Below are positions 1 through 9,678 of a stretch of DNA of 64,000 nt, piece after piece. The notes under the pieces were generated by a model. That model ran no database searches, was not told the DNA's origin, and was given only the letters and a program-made list of their open reading frames with translations. The stretch's first letter is position 1; each line of letters begins with the position of its first letter. The position numbers were made by a program, and so were the translations under genes. Where the stretch lies: the NCBI GenBank assembly GCA_001314545.1, contig LIHN01000001.1, positions 402,180 to 466,179 on the forward strand, given 5' to 3'. This stretch comes from Bacteroidetes bacterium HLUCCA01 (lineage in GTDB: Bacteria > Bacteroidota > Rhodothermia > Balneolales > HLUCCA01).

Positions 1-921
1 CTTCCAAGCCTTGGATTCATCGTAAGTTCCGCATTCAGTCCGGAAGCAGGCGCCTATGGGATTGGATCCGGTGCCATCATGACCACCCTGGTCTGGGGAA
101 TCAGACGCGGTCTGTTCTCCAACGAGGCCGGTCAGGGCTCAGCTCCTATAGCACATGCTGCTGCCAAAACAGACGAACCGGTACGGGAAGGTGTGGTTGC
201 CCTGCTCGAACCCTTTATTGACACACTTGTAATCTGTACCATGACCGGTCTGGTTATCATTATTACCGGTGTGTGGGACGTCAAACATCCCTCCGCTATC
301 GCTCTGAATTCTGCAGATACTGTTGTCGTAGTAGACGAACCCTTCGGTGTCAATGGTGACGACACCTCGCTGTATGTCGAAAACGGAATCGCAATCAACG
401 GTCAGTTAACCCGTTTCGGTGTAAGTGTAGACACCATCTATGTCAACACGGATCAAACAGAGCTCTTCACAGGCCGGATTTCAGCACCTAATATCGGTGA
501 TGGTCAGATAGCCTATTTGGCGACCGGACCTGAATCAAGACAGGTATTCGGAAATGTGATTGAAAATGGTGCAAGTCTGACCAGTTATGCCTTTGACCAG
601 GGACTTGCTCCGCTTATACCAGGAGGACGATACCTGGTAACTATATGTGTTATTCTTTTTGGGATATCAACCAGTATAAGCTGGAGCTACTACGGTGAAC
701 GATCCATCCACTATCTGTTTGGCGACGGTTCCGTACTGTATTACAGAGTCGTCTACGTAATCATGCACTTCATCGGTGCAATTCTGTCGCTGACGATGGT
801 GTGGGCTATAGGAGATATAGCGCTGGGAGCTATGACTATTCCAAACATCATTGGCTTATTCTTCCTATCGGGTGTCGTATCGAAACTCAGTGTCGATTAC
901 TTTAAGCGCATGAAACTCTGA
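1..921 (+). CDS. Alanine/sodium (AGCS family) symporter, 3' part
   Basis: This is the C-terminal part of a cation-coupled amino acid symporter of the AGCS (sodium:alanine) family, an inner-membrane protein. The reading frame is open from base 1, so the start lies outside the window; about 306 residues are visible. The family motif [19 protein letters not shown] is present, followed by a membrane segment (VDTLVICTM type) and, near the end, the [16 protein letters not shown] region and further hydrophobic segments. An unusual hydrophilic stretch of roughly 110 residues lies between two membrane segments, where relatives have a short loop; it is beta-rich by composition. The stop lies 5 bases before upp, so the two may be cotranscribed. 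Family assignment is firm; the transported substrate is inferred only. Confidence 0.9.
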   Translation, partial: LPSLGFIVSSAFSPEAGAYGIGSGAIMTTLVWGIRRGLFSNEAGQGSAPIAHAAAKTDEPVREGVVALLEPFIDTLVICTMTGLVIIITGVWDVKHPSAIALNSADTVVVVDEPFGVNGDDTSLYVENGIAINGQLTRFGVSVDTIYVNTDQTELFTGRISAPNIGDGQIAYLATGPESRQVFGNVIENGASLTSYAFDQGLAPLIPGGRYLVTICVILFGISTSISWSYYGERSIHYLFGDGSVLYYRVVYVIMHFIGAILSLTMVWAIGDIALGAMTIPNIIGLFFLSGVVSKLSVDYFKRMKL

Positions 922-926
922 TCTCC

Positions 927-1565
927 ATGACCCCTAAGGCCCCATTACTCATTGTAGAGCATCCGGTTGTTGCACGTGACCTGACGATACTGCGCAATAA
1001 GGAGACCCCATCGGCCGTATTCCGGCCGGTATTAAACCGACTGGCAACGATTCTTGCATACCATGCCCTGGATAAACTGCCCCTGCGGGAGGTTACGGTG
1101 CAGACACCCATTCAGGCAACCAAAGGTTTCGAAATCGATACCCAGGTCATTGTTGTGCCTATTCTCAGAGCCGGACTCGGCCTGGTACATGCCATCACAC
1201 AGTTCATACCCGAGGCCAAAATCGGCCATCTGGGTATTTATCGCGATGAAACCACGCATAAACCCGTTGAGTACTACGTTAACCTGCCAAAAACGGGACT
1301 TTCTGACGGTACCGTACTTTTGGTTGACCCTATGCTGGCAACCGGTGGCTCTGCCTGTGATGCCATCGGATATCTGAAAACAAAAGGCGTTCAGAAAATT
1401 CGCTTTATGTGCCTCATAGCTGCTCCTGAAGGCGTAGAGGCGGTGCAGCAGCAGCATCCCGATGTACCCATAATCACGGCTTCTGTAGATGAAAAACTCA
1501 ACGAAAACGCCTACATCGTTCCGGGGCTCGGTGATGCGGGCGATCGCATTTTTGGCACCGATTAA
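927..1565 (+). CDS. upp: Uracil phosphoribosyltransferase
   Basis: This cytoplasmic salvage enzyme converts uracil and PRPP into UMP and diphosphate. The 212-residue length is normal for the family. The PRPP-binding loop is visible as DPMLATGGSACDAI, the loop VVPILRAGLGLV is typical of Upp, and the C-terminal GLGDAGDRIFGT motif that binds uracil is intact. The start ATG follows the symporter stop by 5 bases. The 3' end runs past the start of the following lptC gene. No attenuator or hairpin was seen in front of it. Confidence 0.95.
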   Translation: MTPKAPLLIVEHPVVARDLTILRNKETPSAVFRPVLNRLATILAYHALDKLPLREVTVQTPIQATKGFEIDTQVIVVPILRAGLGLVHAITQFIPEAKIGHLGIYRDETTHKPVEYYVNLPKTGLSDGTVLLVDPMLATGGSACDAIGYLKTKGVQKIRFMCLIAAPEGVEAVQQQHPDVPIITASVDEKLNENAYIVPGLGDAGDRIFGTD

Positions 1566-2106
1566 TACGCTGTCCGGTCTTCTTATTGTACTTTTTGTAA
1601 CCAACGGTTGCAATAAACTCAGCGATTATGATCGGGAATCGATTCAGCAGGCACTCAATGATTCAACGTTTCATGCAACACAAACATGGAATGTAACCAT
1701 GGATATTCTCCAGGATGGCCAACGCTTTATCCGTATCAACAGTCCCTACGCTACTACCGCAGAAACACCGGAGGGCGGAGAAACTACCCTTGACGGACCA
1801 CTTCGCATTGAAGTCCGCGACAGCCTAGGCGCAACACAAACTCTGGTTACAGCCGATAAAGCCATCTATCAGAACCGTAAGGGATCATTCTTCCTGAAAG
1901 GTAATGTTGAAGTCACCACAGACAATAATCAGGTGCTCCGCAGCGAGGAACTTACCTGGTTTCAGCAGGAACGCACGATCTACACCGAAGCCCCGGTAAC
2001 CCTTATTACTGCCCGTGACAGCCTCACCGGCAGCGGTCTGAGCGGCGATGATCAATTGCTGGAGTACACCATCCACCAGGTAACCGGCAGGTTTACCCTT
2101 GATTAA
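1534..2106 (+). CDS. lptC: LptC-like LPS export lipoprotein
   Basis: This is a likely LptC, the inner-membrane-anchored bridge component that passes LPS from LptB2FG to LptA. From the ATG at 1534 (190 residues) it has a short N-terminus, a hydrophobic stretch and a lipobox ending VTNGC, so it is predicted to be a lipoprotein, as LptC proteins often are in Bacteroidota. An in-frame ATG at 1489 would add 15 polar residues and spoil the signal peptide, so I prefer 1534; either start overlaps the end of upp. The body contains an OstA/LptA-like fold signature (ADKAIYQNRKGSFFLKGNVE, then a similar repeat). The LptA-like gene follows after 15 bases, which supports the call. Confidence 0.8.
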   Translation: MRAIAFLAPINTLSGLLIVLFVTNGCNKLSDYDRESIQQALNDSTFHATQTWNVTMDILQDGQRFIRINSPYATTAETPEGGETTLDGPLRIEVRDSLGATQTLVTADKAIYQNRKGSFFLKGNVEVTTDNNQVLRSEELTWFQQERTIYTEAPVTLITARDSLTGSGLSGDDQLLEYTIHQVTGRFTLD

Positions 2107-2121
2107 ACGCGGCAACACACT

Positions 2122-3534
2122 ATGAAAGACATCGCACTGAAAACAGCTGGCGCGATCTTCCTGGTACTTGCCTTCGTATGCACGACCAACGCACAGACCC
2201 TCGTTGATATCATCCGGGCAGACCAGCAGCAACGGGTACAGAGTCCGGAAGGTCCTATTCTTAAATTGACCGGAAATGTGTTGCTGCAAACCGCCGATCT
2301 CACCATCAGAGCCGACAGCGCCTGGCACCTTACCGATCTTGGTGAGGTCCGGGGTTTCGGAAACTTACGCATCGAAACCAATCGGGAGATTATTCTGGCT
2401 GATTTCATCCGCTACAACGTGAACACCGAAATCAGCACGCTCACAGGAAATGTTATCATCCAGACAGAAACCACTGAAATCTACAGTGCTGAAGCCGTTT
2501 ACAGCTTTATTTCTGAAATTGCCCTGTTCAACAAACCCGTTTGGCTGCGCGACAGCTCCGGTGTGATGCAATCAGACGAGGGGGTGTATTTCAGCCAGCG
2601 TGACAGTGCCGTTTTCAGGGGCAATGTACAGCTGGCCGATTCCGCGCAATATATAGAAGCAGATTCGATGTTTACCAATCGAAAATCCGGCGACTACAGA
2701 TTATATGGCAACGTTTACCTTCAGGACGATGAAAACCAGTCGCGCCTGCGGGGCGACTACATCGAGGCGGACTCCACCGGACGAAGGCTGATTGAGGGGA
2801 ATGCTGTTCTGCGAAGCATAGAAGATAAGGGCGATGAATCTTCCTCTCAGGATACCACCTGGCTGCAGGCACGGAAAATACGAATTGACAGCGATGAAAA
2901 CGGTAACAATACCATCCTGGCCGAGGAAAATGTCACTCTTTGGGAAATTGATTTCGCATCGTTCAGCCAGCTATCCCGCTACAGTGACGTGGACGAGCGC
3001 ATCGAGCTTCGTGGTAATCCAATGGTTTGGTATCAGAATATAGAGCTCAGCGGAGAAGAAATTGACCTTCAACTGCGCAATGATACCCTACAGTATCTCA
3101 CAGCCGTCGGTCAACCCTTTGTAGCCCAGGACGACTCCCTCACTGAAAGAATCCACCAGATGAAATCGGATTCGTTGTATGTCGGGTTCAGGGATGACCA
3201 GATTCAAGAAATCATCCTGAGTGAAAATGCCGAGCTGCTCATGCATGCAACCGACAGCAACGACCAGCCGGATGGCGCCGTGAGCGTGCGGGGTACATTG
3301 ATCCATATCCTTTTTGAGGACGGTCAGGCCGACCGCATGGTGGTTACTGAAAACATTGATGGAGAGGCTTTGGAGGAAAGTACAGCGCTCAAGGAGCGGT
3401 TGCTGCCGGGATTCACATGGAACCCGGACCTGCGTCCACAAAGACCCGATACAAACCTTGCACCCCGTTTGCAGCCTGTATCGCTCACCCCTCCGTTTTC
3501 CCGACCTGCTTCTGTACACATGAGTGAACCCTGA
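2122..3534 (+). CDS. LptA/OstA-like periplasmic protein
   Basis: This 470-residue secreted protein belongs to the OstA/LptA group that carries LPS across the periplasm. A signal peptide ending near CTTNAQT is visible. Repeated beta-jellyroll-type blocks follow, recognisable by recurring phrases such as LKLTGNVLLQTADLTIRAD, STLTGNVIIQTETTEIYS and FRGNVQLADSAQYIEADS. It is more than twice as long as E. coli LptA (185 residues), as in the long OstA-like proteins of Bacteroidota, which may let one chain span more of the periplasm. The C-terminal 45 residues are proline-rich and probably unfolded. It lies directly behind lptC; lptB is not in this window. Family call is good, the exact role is inferred. 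Confidence 0.8.
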   Translation: MKDIALKTAGAIFLVLAFVCTTNAQTLVDIIRADQQQRVQSPEGPILKLTGNVLLQTADLTIRADSAWHLTDLGEVRGFGNLRIETNREIILADFIRYNVNTEISTLTGNVIIQTETTEIYSAEAVYSFISEIALFNKPVWLRDSSGVMQSDEGVYFSQRDSAVFRGNVQLADSAQYIEADSMFTNRKSGDYRLYGNVYLQDDENQSRLRGDYIEADSTGRRLIEGNAVLRSIEDKGDESSSQDTTWLQARKIRIDSDENGNNTILAEENVTLWEIDFASFSQLSRYSDVDERIELRGNPMVWYQNIELSGEEIDLQLRNDTLQYLTAVGQPFVAQDDSLTERIHQMKSDSLYVGFRDDQIQEIILSENAELLMHATDSNDQPDGAVSVRGTLIHILFEDGQADRMVVTENIDGEALEESTALKERLLPGFTWNPDLRPQRPDTNLAPRLQPVSLTPPFSRPASVHMSEP

Positions 3535-3662
3535 GCCCCGGATTTGCACCTTATCAGCCTATCCCCCTATCAACAGACCGGCAGAATAACAGCTCCTGTA
3601 AGGGCAGCCTGCACCGCCGTCAAATATACACCAGGGTAACGCCCTGATGGTCCAGACACAAA

Positions 3663-3700
3663 AAAGGGTACCGCATTCGGGAATACAGTACCCTTTGTTT
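3663..3700 (+). terminator. Hairpin terminator between lptA-like and EF-G-like genes
   Basis: A perfect 9-bp stem (AAAGGGTAC at 3663-3671 with GTACCCTTT at 3688-3696) encloses a 16-base loop and is followed by a T-rich run. On the other strand the stem is followed by TTTTT as well, so it could stop transcription from both converging genes. Confidence 0.65.
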
Positions 3701-3720
3701 TAATGGAGATACGATGTGAA

Positions 3721-5847
3721 TTATGCTTCTTCCATCTCCATCGTTTCACGCATAACCCGTTCCTGTATATCACGAGGAACCGGCGCATATTCACTAAACT
3801 CCATATGGTATGTTGCTCTGCCCTGTGTAATGGATTTGAGATGGGTATAGTATCGATTCATCTCACTGAGCGGAACACGTGCACGGATAGTTTGCAAGGA
3901 TCCTTCAGAATCCATACCAAGAATCTGTCCCCGCCGTGTTGAAAGATCGCCCATTACATCACCCATGAACTCGGACGGCACCAGAACTTCCACATTATAA
4001 ACGGGTTCCAGTAGTTGTGGTGATGCATCCATAAAAGCCTGCTTAAAGGCCATAAGACCGGCCGTCTTAAACGCAGCCTCGTTGGAATCGACCGAGTGCA
4101 TGGATCCGTCGAACACAGAAACACGGATATCACGGGCACGACAACCCGACAGCGGACCGCTTTCAAGTTTTTCCATTACACCTTTAACAATGGCCGGCAT
4201 GAAGCGGTTATCAATCACCCCTCCTACAATACAATTCTGGAACACAAATTTTCCGCCCCAGGGCAGCTCATGCGTCTGAACGTCCCGTACCTGTATTTCG
4301 GCAGGTGGAGGCATATCTTCATACCAGGGCTCTACCAGCATGTACACTTCGCCGTATTGCCCGGCACCACCAGATTGTTTTTTGTGCTTGTAGTGCGATT
4401 TAACCCCTTTTGTAATGGTTTCACGATAGGGAATTCGAGGTTCAATAAATTCGGTATCCAATTTGAAACGGTTTGCCAGACTATGCTTGATGGCTGCCAG
4501 ATGTTCCTCACCCTGTCCGCCGACAATCATTTGTTTCAATTCCTGGGAATGTTCCACATACAGTGAAGGATCTTCACGATGCAGCTGGTTGAGTGCCATG
4601 CCAATTTTATCTTCATCGCCCGTTTTCAGCGATTTTATAGCCATGCGTACGGTTGGGGCGGGATATTCAATTGATTTAAGAATGAAATCGAATCCTTTTT
4701 CATGCAATGTATCACCGAAACCCGAATCCTTGAGCTTGACAACGGCGCCAATGTCGCCGGTATTCAATACGGAAACTTCCTCGCGTTTACTTCCCTGCGA
4801 GACGAAGAGTGTAGACAATCGGGATGAATTGCCATTGGATGCGTTCACAAGGTCCATACCTGATTTCACACTTCCGTTGTACACCCGGAAGTACATCAGG
4901 TCACCAACGTGCTCTTCGCTGTAGGTTTTAAAGATGAAGATTCCGGCTTTACCCTCAGGATCCGCAGTATGCTCCCCACCGTCAACAAGTTCCGGACCTG
5001 CAACTTCGTTAGGATTCGGCGCAACGGCATCAATAAAGCCCATGAGCCTGCCTGATCCCATATTTCGCTCAGCCGACATACAAAAAACCGGGAATATCTG
5101 ACGGTTCAGCATACAGGTGCGAAGTCCGTCGATGAGTTCATCCTCGTCTAAGGTACCCTTGTCAAAGTATACATCCATCAAGGATTCATCATTTTCAGCG
5201 ATAATCTCAATCAATTCATTGTGAAGTAACTGCGCGCGGTCTTTGTGGGAGTCAGGTATGGGAAGTTTGGCCGGTTTGCCCCCGTCTTCGGGAAATTCAT
5301 ACATGGTCATTTTCAGCACGTCAATGATAGCGTGAAAACCATCTCCCTGCTCATAGGGGTACTGCAACGCTACCACTTCCCTGCCGAAACGTTCTTTAGC
5401 CATTTCAAGGGCCTGATCAAAATCGGCTTTAGGATGGTCAACTTTATTGATGACAAAAATGGGAATACTTTGGTAATTGGCGGCCTGCTTCCAAAACATC
5501 TCGGTACCTACTTCCACACCGCGTTCCGCGTCAAGCACAAAAATGGAGGTATCAGATACCTTGAGTGATCCGAAGGTTTCTCCTGAAAAATCGAGCGTAC
5601 CCGGTGTGTCGATGAGATTTATCTTGTGTCCTCGCCAGTCCAGCGTCATCAGACTTGAAAAGACGGACTTTTGCTTTTCTTTCTCGATCGGATGAAAATC
5701 CGATACGGTGGTTCCGGCAGTAATTGTTCCGCGTCGTGCAATGGTTCCGGACTCGAAAAGCATGGTTTCAGCGAGGGTTGTTTTTCCGGAGCCGGCATGT
5801 CCCAGCAGAACAATATTACGGACCCTTTCGGAGGTATACGTATTCAT
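3721..5847 (-). CDS. Elongation factor G-like translational GTPase (EF-G paralogue)
   Basis: This 708-residue protein has the five-domain layout of EF-G: a GTPase domain with P-loop GHAGSGKT (residues 16-23), switch II DTPGTLDF (80-87) and NKVD (133-136), then domains II-V with the conserved YRETI near 480. It belongs to the EF-G2-like subgroup rather than to canonical FusA: canonical EF-G has DTPGHVDF, and here the catalytic histidine is replaced by Thr84. Known members of related paralogue groups in Bacteroides can support translocation without GTP hydrolysis; whether that holds here is inference. No ribosomal protein or tuf gene lies nearby, unlike the usual str operon context of fusA. It faces asnA-type gene ansA across a 196-base divergent region. 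Confidence 0.9.
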   Translation of the reverse strand: MNTYTSERVRNIVLLGHAGSGKTTLAETMLFESGTIARRGTITAGTTVSDFHPIEKEKQKSVFSSLMTLDWRGHKINLIDTPGTLDFSGETFGSLKVSDTSIFVLDAERGVEVGTEMFWKQAANYQSIPIFVINKVDHPKADFDQALEMAKERFGREVVALQYPYEQGDGFHAIIDVLKMTMYEFPEDGGKPAKLPIPDSHKDRAQLLHNELIEIIAENDESLMDVYFDKGTLDEDELIDGLRTCMLNRQIFPVFCMSAERNMGSGRLMGFIDAVAPNPNEVAGPELVDGGEHTADPEGKAGIFIFKTYSEEHVGDLMYFRVYNGSVKSGMDLVNASNGNSSRLSTLFVSQGSKREEVSVLNTGDIGAVVKLKDSGFGDTLHEKGFDFILKSIEYPAPTVRMAIKSLKTGDEDKIGMALNQLHREDPSLYVEHSQELKQMIVGGQGEEHLAAIKHSLANRFKLDTEFIEPRIPYRETITKGVKSHYKHKKQSGGAGQYGEVYMLVEPWYEDMPPPAEIQVRDVQTHELPWGGKFVFQNCIVGGVIDNRFMPAIVKGVMEKLESGPLSGCRARDIRVSVFDGSMHSVDSNEAAFKTAGLMAFKQAFMDASPQLLEPVYNVEVLVPSEFMGDVMGDLSTRRGQILGMDSEGSLQTIRARVPLSEMNRYYTHLKSITQGRATYHMEFSEYAPVPRDIQERVMRETMEMEEA

Positions 5848-5976
5848 AATAATAACCTTTCTGACGGAGGTACCGCCACATGTTGGGTTTCAATGGTTAA
5901 CGGGCAATGCAGATACGGATTTCACCTTCAATAATAATGTTCATAACCAAATCAATTATCCATCATCCATTCCGCT

Positions 5977-6006
5977 TTGCTTTTAAACATTGTAACTAAA
6001 TTTTGG
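5977..6006 (+). promoter_or_regulatory. Possible Bacteroidota-type promoter for ansA
   Basis: TTTG at 5977-5980 is followed 17-18 bases later by TAAATTTTG (5998-6006). This resembles the -33 TTTG and -7 TAnnTTTG elements of Bacteroidota sigma factors, with one extra base in the -7 element. It lies about 38 bases upstream of the ansA start, a plausible leader length. Confidence 0.35.
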
Positions 6007-6043
6007 TAATATGTGAAGCAAAATCTGCACACAAACAAAATCT

Positions 6044-7045
6044 ATGAAACGGGTTCTCATCATCCAGACCGGCGGAACTATCCTGATGCAAACAGACCAG
6101 CGTATGCCCGGCGAAGTTTCCATGGACCCGGGTTTGTCTAAGGGATTTCTGCTGCAGGAAGTACCCGAACTCAGTCGGATCGCCGACCTGCAGATTGAAG
6201 GCCCTTTTTACGAAGACAGCTCCAATATCAACCCGGCTCATTGGAAAACACTGGCCTCCTGCATTGCCACCAACTACAATGAGTTTGACGGGTTTGTCAT
6301 CCTGCATGGAACAGACACCATGGCTTTCACAGCCTCGGCACTTTCATTTGCGCTCCGTCCGTTGACTAAACCTGTTATTTTTACCGGTTCTCAGGTACCA
6401 CTGACAACGCTGCGCAGTGACGCCCACCGGAATCTGATCAACGCCGTTGAAATTGCAACCATGGACGTTCCGGAAGTCGGTATCGTTTTTGATGACAAGC
6501 TCTACCGGGGAAACCGGGCATCCAAGATGAGCATTGGCGACTTCGACGCATTTGCATCGCCAAACCTTCCCGCACTGGCGGAAATTGGACTAAATATTCG
6601 GTTTTCCTCGCACATACGCCCGGCAGGTCCCACCTTTCACAATACGGCGTCCTTCAGCGATGAAGTCTACATCCTTAAAGTATGGCCCGGCATCAATCCG
6701 GACTACCTGCAACCCTTGCCCCAATCCGGTATACGAGGCATCCTGATTGAAGGATTTGGCAGCGGAAACTTCCCGGTCAAAGGGACCGGAAGCCTCGTTC
6801 CATTTTTAGAATCGTGCCGGGACAAGGCTATAGTGCTCGCCATGTGCTCACAGGCCCCGTATGACGCCATCGATCTTAGTAAATATGAAAGCGGAAGGAT
6901 TGCCCGTGAAATCGGTATTTTAAGCGCAGGGTCGATGACCCTGGAAGCCTCTGTTACCAAATTAATGTACCTGCTGGCTCACCATCGGGACAACGGCATG
7001 GTAGCCTCCCAGTTTGTCACTGATCTGGCCGGCGAACTCTCCTGA
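6044..7045 (+). CDS. ansA: Type I L-asparaginase
   Basis: This enzyme hydrolyses L-asparagine to aspartate and ammonia. Both catalytic motifs are present: QTGGTI near the N-terminus, with the nucleophilic Thr, and HGTDTM about 90 residues later, with the second Thr, Asp and the region carrying Lys. The sequence begins MKRVLIIQTGGTI with no signal peptide, so it is the cytoplasmic type I form. Length (333 residues) is normal. A 3'-5' exonuclease gene follows after 18 bases on the same strand, probably on the same transcript but without an obvious functional tie. Confidence 0.92.
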   Translation: MKRVLIIQTGGTILMQTDQRMPGEVSMDPGLSKGFLLQEVPELSRIADLQIEGPFYEDSSNINPAHWKTLASCIATNYNEFDGFVILHGTDTMAFTASALSFALRPLTKPVIFTGSQVPLTTLRSDAHRNLINAVEIATMDVPEVGIVFDDKLYRGNRASKMSIGDFDAFASPNLPALAEIGLNIRFSSHIRPAGPTFHNTASFSDEVYILKVWPGINPDYLQPLPQSGIRGILIEGFGSGNFPVKGTGSLVPFLESCRDKAIVLAMCSQAPYDAIDLSKYESGRIAREIGILSAGSMTLEASVTKLMYLLAHHRDNGMVASQFVTDLAGELS

Positions 7046-7063
7046 AATTAATCAACTACGTTT

Positions 7064-7780
7064 ATGTATTTCGTTTTCGACCTTGAAACTGTACCTGACA
7101 TCAATTTACTGCGCCAGGCAGTGGACGGGCCGTCGGATGATGACACCGTTTTGCTGGAACAGGCTACCGAACAGATTTCACGAAACAAAAGCGGTTTTAT
7201 GCCGCCGATGTTTCACCGTATCGTATCCTGGGTAGGTTTGTGGATTGAAAACAACGGGGAGCCTCGGAATAAAGTATCCTGGAGTGGAACCGACGAAAAA
7301 GAAGGCATCGTCAAACTCATGGAAACCTTATCGGTTTACAAAGACTTTGGGTTGATTCACCACAATGGCAAAGGATTCGACCTGCCGGTACTGACCTATC
7401 GTACCATGAAATATGGCTTGCAACTGGTGAGCAGACTGAATACTTATGACATTAAGTATCGCTTCAGCAAGGTTAACATCGACCTGATGGACGAGTTCAG
7501 TAATTTCGGGGCCAGTCAGGGTCCCAAACTGAAACATCTGGGACTCCTGATCGGTCTTTCCTTCAAGCAAACCGCTGAAGGAAACGAAGTGTATGCGATG
7601 TACCAGCAACAACAGTTTTCAAAAATCGAGCACTACTGCTACGAAGATGTCATGGCAACATACCTGGTCTGGCTGCACCTGAAATTCACAACCGGTGAGC
7701 TGCAGTCGGAGTTTTTCCATAATCTGCGCGACCGGGCCACCAGTAAACTCCTGGAAATCCAACAAACGGTTCCGGCTTAA
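7064..7780 (+). CDS. PolB-like 3'-5' exonuclease domain protein
   Basis: This 238-residue protein matches the predicted 3'-5' exonuclease family related to the proofreading domain of PolB (DNA_pol_B_exo2 type). The DEDD-type motifs can be read: FDLETVP at the N-terminus (Asp and Glu of Exo I), HHNGKGFDLPVL in the middle (Exo II Asp) and YCYEDVMATYLVW near the C-terminus (Exo III, Tyr-x-x-x-Asp). There is no polymerase domain, so it is a stand-alone nuclease, probably in DNA or RNA end trimming; the substrate is unknown. It ends 5 bases from the convergent DUF2207 gene, with no hairpin between them. Confidence 0.85.
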   Translation: MYFVFDLETVPDINLLRQAVDGPSDDDTVLLEQATEQISRNKSGFMPPMFHRIVSWVGLWIENNGEPRNKVSWSGTDEKEGIVKLMETLSVYKDFGLIHHNGKGFDLPVLTYRTMKYGLQLVSRLNTYDIKYRFSKVNIDLMDEFSNFGASQGPKLKHLGLLIGLSFKQTAEGNEVYAMYQQQQFSKIEHYCYEDVMATYLVWLHLKFTTGELQSEFFHNLRDRATSKLLEIQQTVPA

Positions 7781-7785
7781 AAAAA

Positions 7786-9594
7786 TTAACTGGCTCCACC
7801 TCCGGCCCCGCCACCGGCAGCTCCGGCTGCAGCCCCGCCACCTGAAAACGAACCAGCAGCACTCGCCGTAATATTGGATACAGCTCCTGCAACTGCGCCG
7901 GCATTGAAGACCCCGGGATTAAGGAAGATAATCCAGCTGAAATCGTCACCCTGACCAGTAAATCGCTCGACCGAAGCGGTAAATTTCTTACCCGTTATGT
8001 ACAGAGCAACAGCATAAATCAGATGTAAATCGGATATACCTTTGTCCAGATCCTGCCTGCGACCCTTAATCAATCCCTCGCGATACGCTTTCCATTGTAA
8101 ATAATTCCATCTAACCTCCGGTTTCAAACGGCGGATCCCGATGGAAGCCAGTAACAATACAAATGAAGTGCCCATTAAAAATGCCACTATTGGAATCTGA
8201 ACCTGGAAAAACAAAAAGATACCCAGAGCGAATAGAATAAACTGAAACGCCATGCTATACCCCATCCAGCTTGTACTATCAGATTCGTACCAATGCAAGG
8301 TTTTAATGTATTTGTTTAACTCAGTTGTCCAGGATGTATACCATTTAGTAACATCTGATGATTTAACTCGACTTTCAAAAAGACCCGGATTGGCTTGCTT
8401 CACTTTTTTCGAAGTTGTATCTATTTCAAATAGTGCAGCCATGCTTACTCTGTCATCGGACATAGAGCTGGTGAAAAAATCGTATAAATGGCGTTCATAG
8501 CCCAGGAGTTCATCAATTGAAGGAGGATTATCAGCCATTGCAACGACAAGCGTTTGCTTGGGTTTAGCTTTTGATCCAGCCCCCTTGATCTCTGTTTCAT
8601 AAAGCGTATAATACCCCCTGCGAGCCAGGTCAAATAGCGTAGCTGTCAGCAGATAAGATTCCGTACCTCCATATCGGTAGAGCAATTTCCCCGCTACCGC
8701 AGGTGCGAGTTGACCAGGTGGGGCGTAAAGTTGTTCTGGAACTACCTGAGCAAATGCATGATTTCTGCCATATTTGAGGTAAACTCCTACGAATACGCTT
8801 ATTCCCAGTAAAATCAGTATCGGAGCAATAACCTGCGCCCTTGCAGTCCATCGCTGTTCTCTCAGTAGCCGTTCCTCCCGTTCAATGGCCCGTTCCTCTT
8901 CCTGAGCCATTGCGAGACTACGGGTAAAGGATGGATCTGTAACCCTGGCTGCTGGAACAAGCTCCGACGGGAAAACGGACCTGACAATGACCCGATCATG
9001 GCGTGAAACCGGACGCTCGGAAATTATCGTGAATCCATTTGAGGATTCTGTCATTGTAACGAGGTCAGCTCCATCACGAACCCAATGCAAAAAAGACCCC
9101 GAATAGTCGCTGGAAAAGGTTAGTTCTACTGATAACTCCCGGGTACTGCGATCCCATCTGTCGGAAAGATAAATCCAGGTGAATTCAGCATAGTCAGGTC
9201 CCACAACCAGCGCCCCATCCAGCTCATAGGTAAGGGTGAAGGTGCGTACTTCATTGGAGGCCCGGTAATTCCAGTTAATTTCAAGCTGACTTCGACTCTC
9301 TCCAATCCAGAAAGTTCCTTCTTCATCACCTCCTTCGACACGCCGGTAATCAACCCCGTTTTCACTCACCGATATATTGCGGATTTGTGCAAAACCGCGA
9401 AGGGGAAGATTGTAGTCGGCTTTGGAAAAATCTCCGTCAAAACGGTACGTTCTCGATTCACTATACCGTACGGTACCGTCGGCAAGTATATGTGCCTTAA
9501 TAGCAACCCGGTCAATGGTAAAGTCCTTACCATCGGCTATTCCCGCTAAAATGAGTAAGCTTAGTGCGAACAGAAAGACTGATTTCGTATTCAT
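7786..9594 (-). CDS. DUF2207 family membrane protein
   Basis: This 602-residue protein has the architecture of DUF2207 proteins: a signal peptide (residues 1-22, ending near GIADG), a long beta-rich extracytoplasmic domain (to about residue 230), a transmembrane helix around 255-275, a cytoplasmic segment, a pair of further hydrophobic helices near 460-500, and a low-complexity Gly/Ala tail (last ~25 residues, GGGAAAGAAGGG type). Such Gly-rich tails are a family feature. Function is unknown for the family. It follows rfbB on the same strand after 85 bases, so it might be read from the rhamnose operon, but this is not proof of a shared role. Confidence 0.82.
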   Translation of the reverse strand: MNTKSVFLFALSLLILAGIADGKDFTIDRVAIKAHILADGTVRYSESRTYRFDGDFSKADYNLPLRGFAQIRNISVSENGVDYRRVEGGDEEGTFWIGESRSQLEINWNYRASNEVRTFTLTYELDGALVVGPDYAEFTWIYLSDRWDRSTRELSVELTFSSDYSGSFLHWVRDGADLVTMTESSNGFTIISERPVSRHDRVIVRSVFPSELVPAARVTDPSFTRSLAMAQEEERAIEREERLLREQRWTARAQVIAPILILLGISVFVGVYLKYGRNHAFAQVVPEQLYAPPGQLAPAVAGKLLYRYGGTESYLLTATLFDLARRGYYTLYETEIKGAGSKAKPKQTLVVAMADNPPSIDELLGYERHLYDFFTSSMSDDRVSMAALFEIDTTSKKVKQANPGLFESRVKSSDVTKWYTSWTTELNKYIKTLHWYESDSTSWMGYSMAFQFILFALGIFLFFQVQIPIVAFLMGTSFVLLLASIGIRRLKPEVRWNYLQWKAYREGLIKGRRQDLDKGISDLHLIYAVALYITGKKFTASVERFTGQGDDFSWIIFLNPGVFNAGAVAGAVSNITASAAGSFSGGGAAAGAAGGGAGGGAS

Positions 9595-9678
9595 GACCTG
9601 GATTTGGGTTATGATTGTCAGACAGGTTGTCTTGCAGTACTCGATAACCGCACCAAAGTTACGAAAACCGGCAAAGTA

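Noticed and set aside
1032-1613. 193-codon open frame antisense to upp
   Set aside because: It covers the whole of upp, which has clear motifs, and its translation resembles no family.
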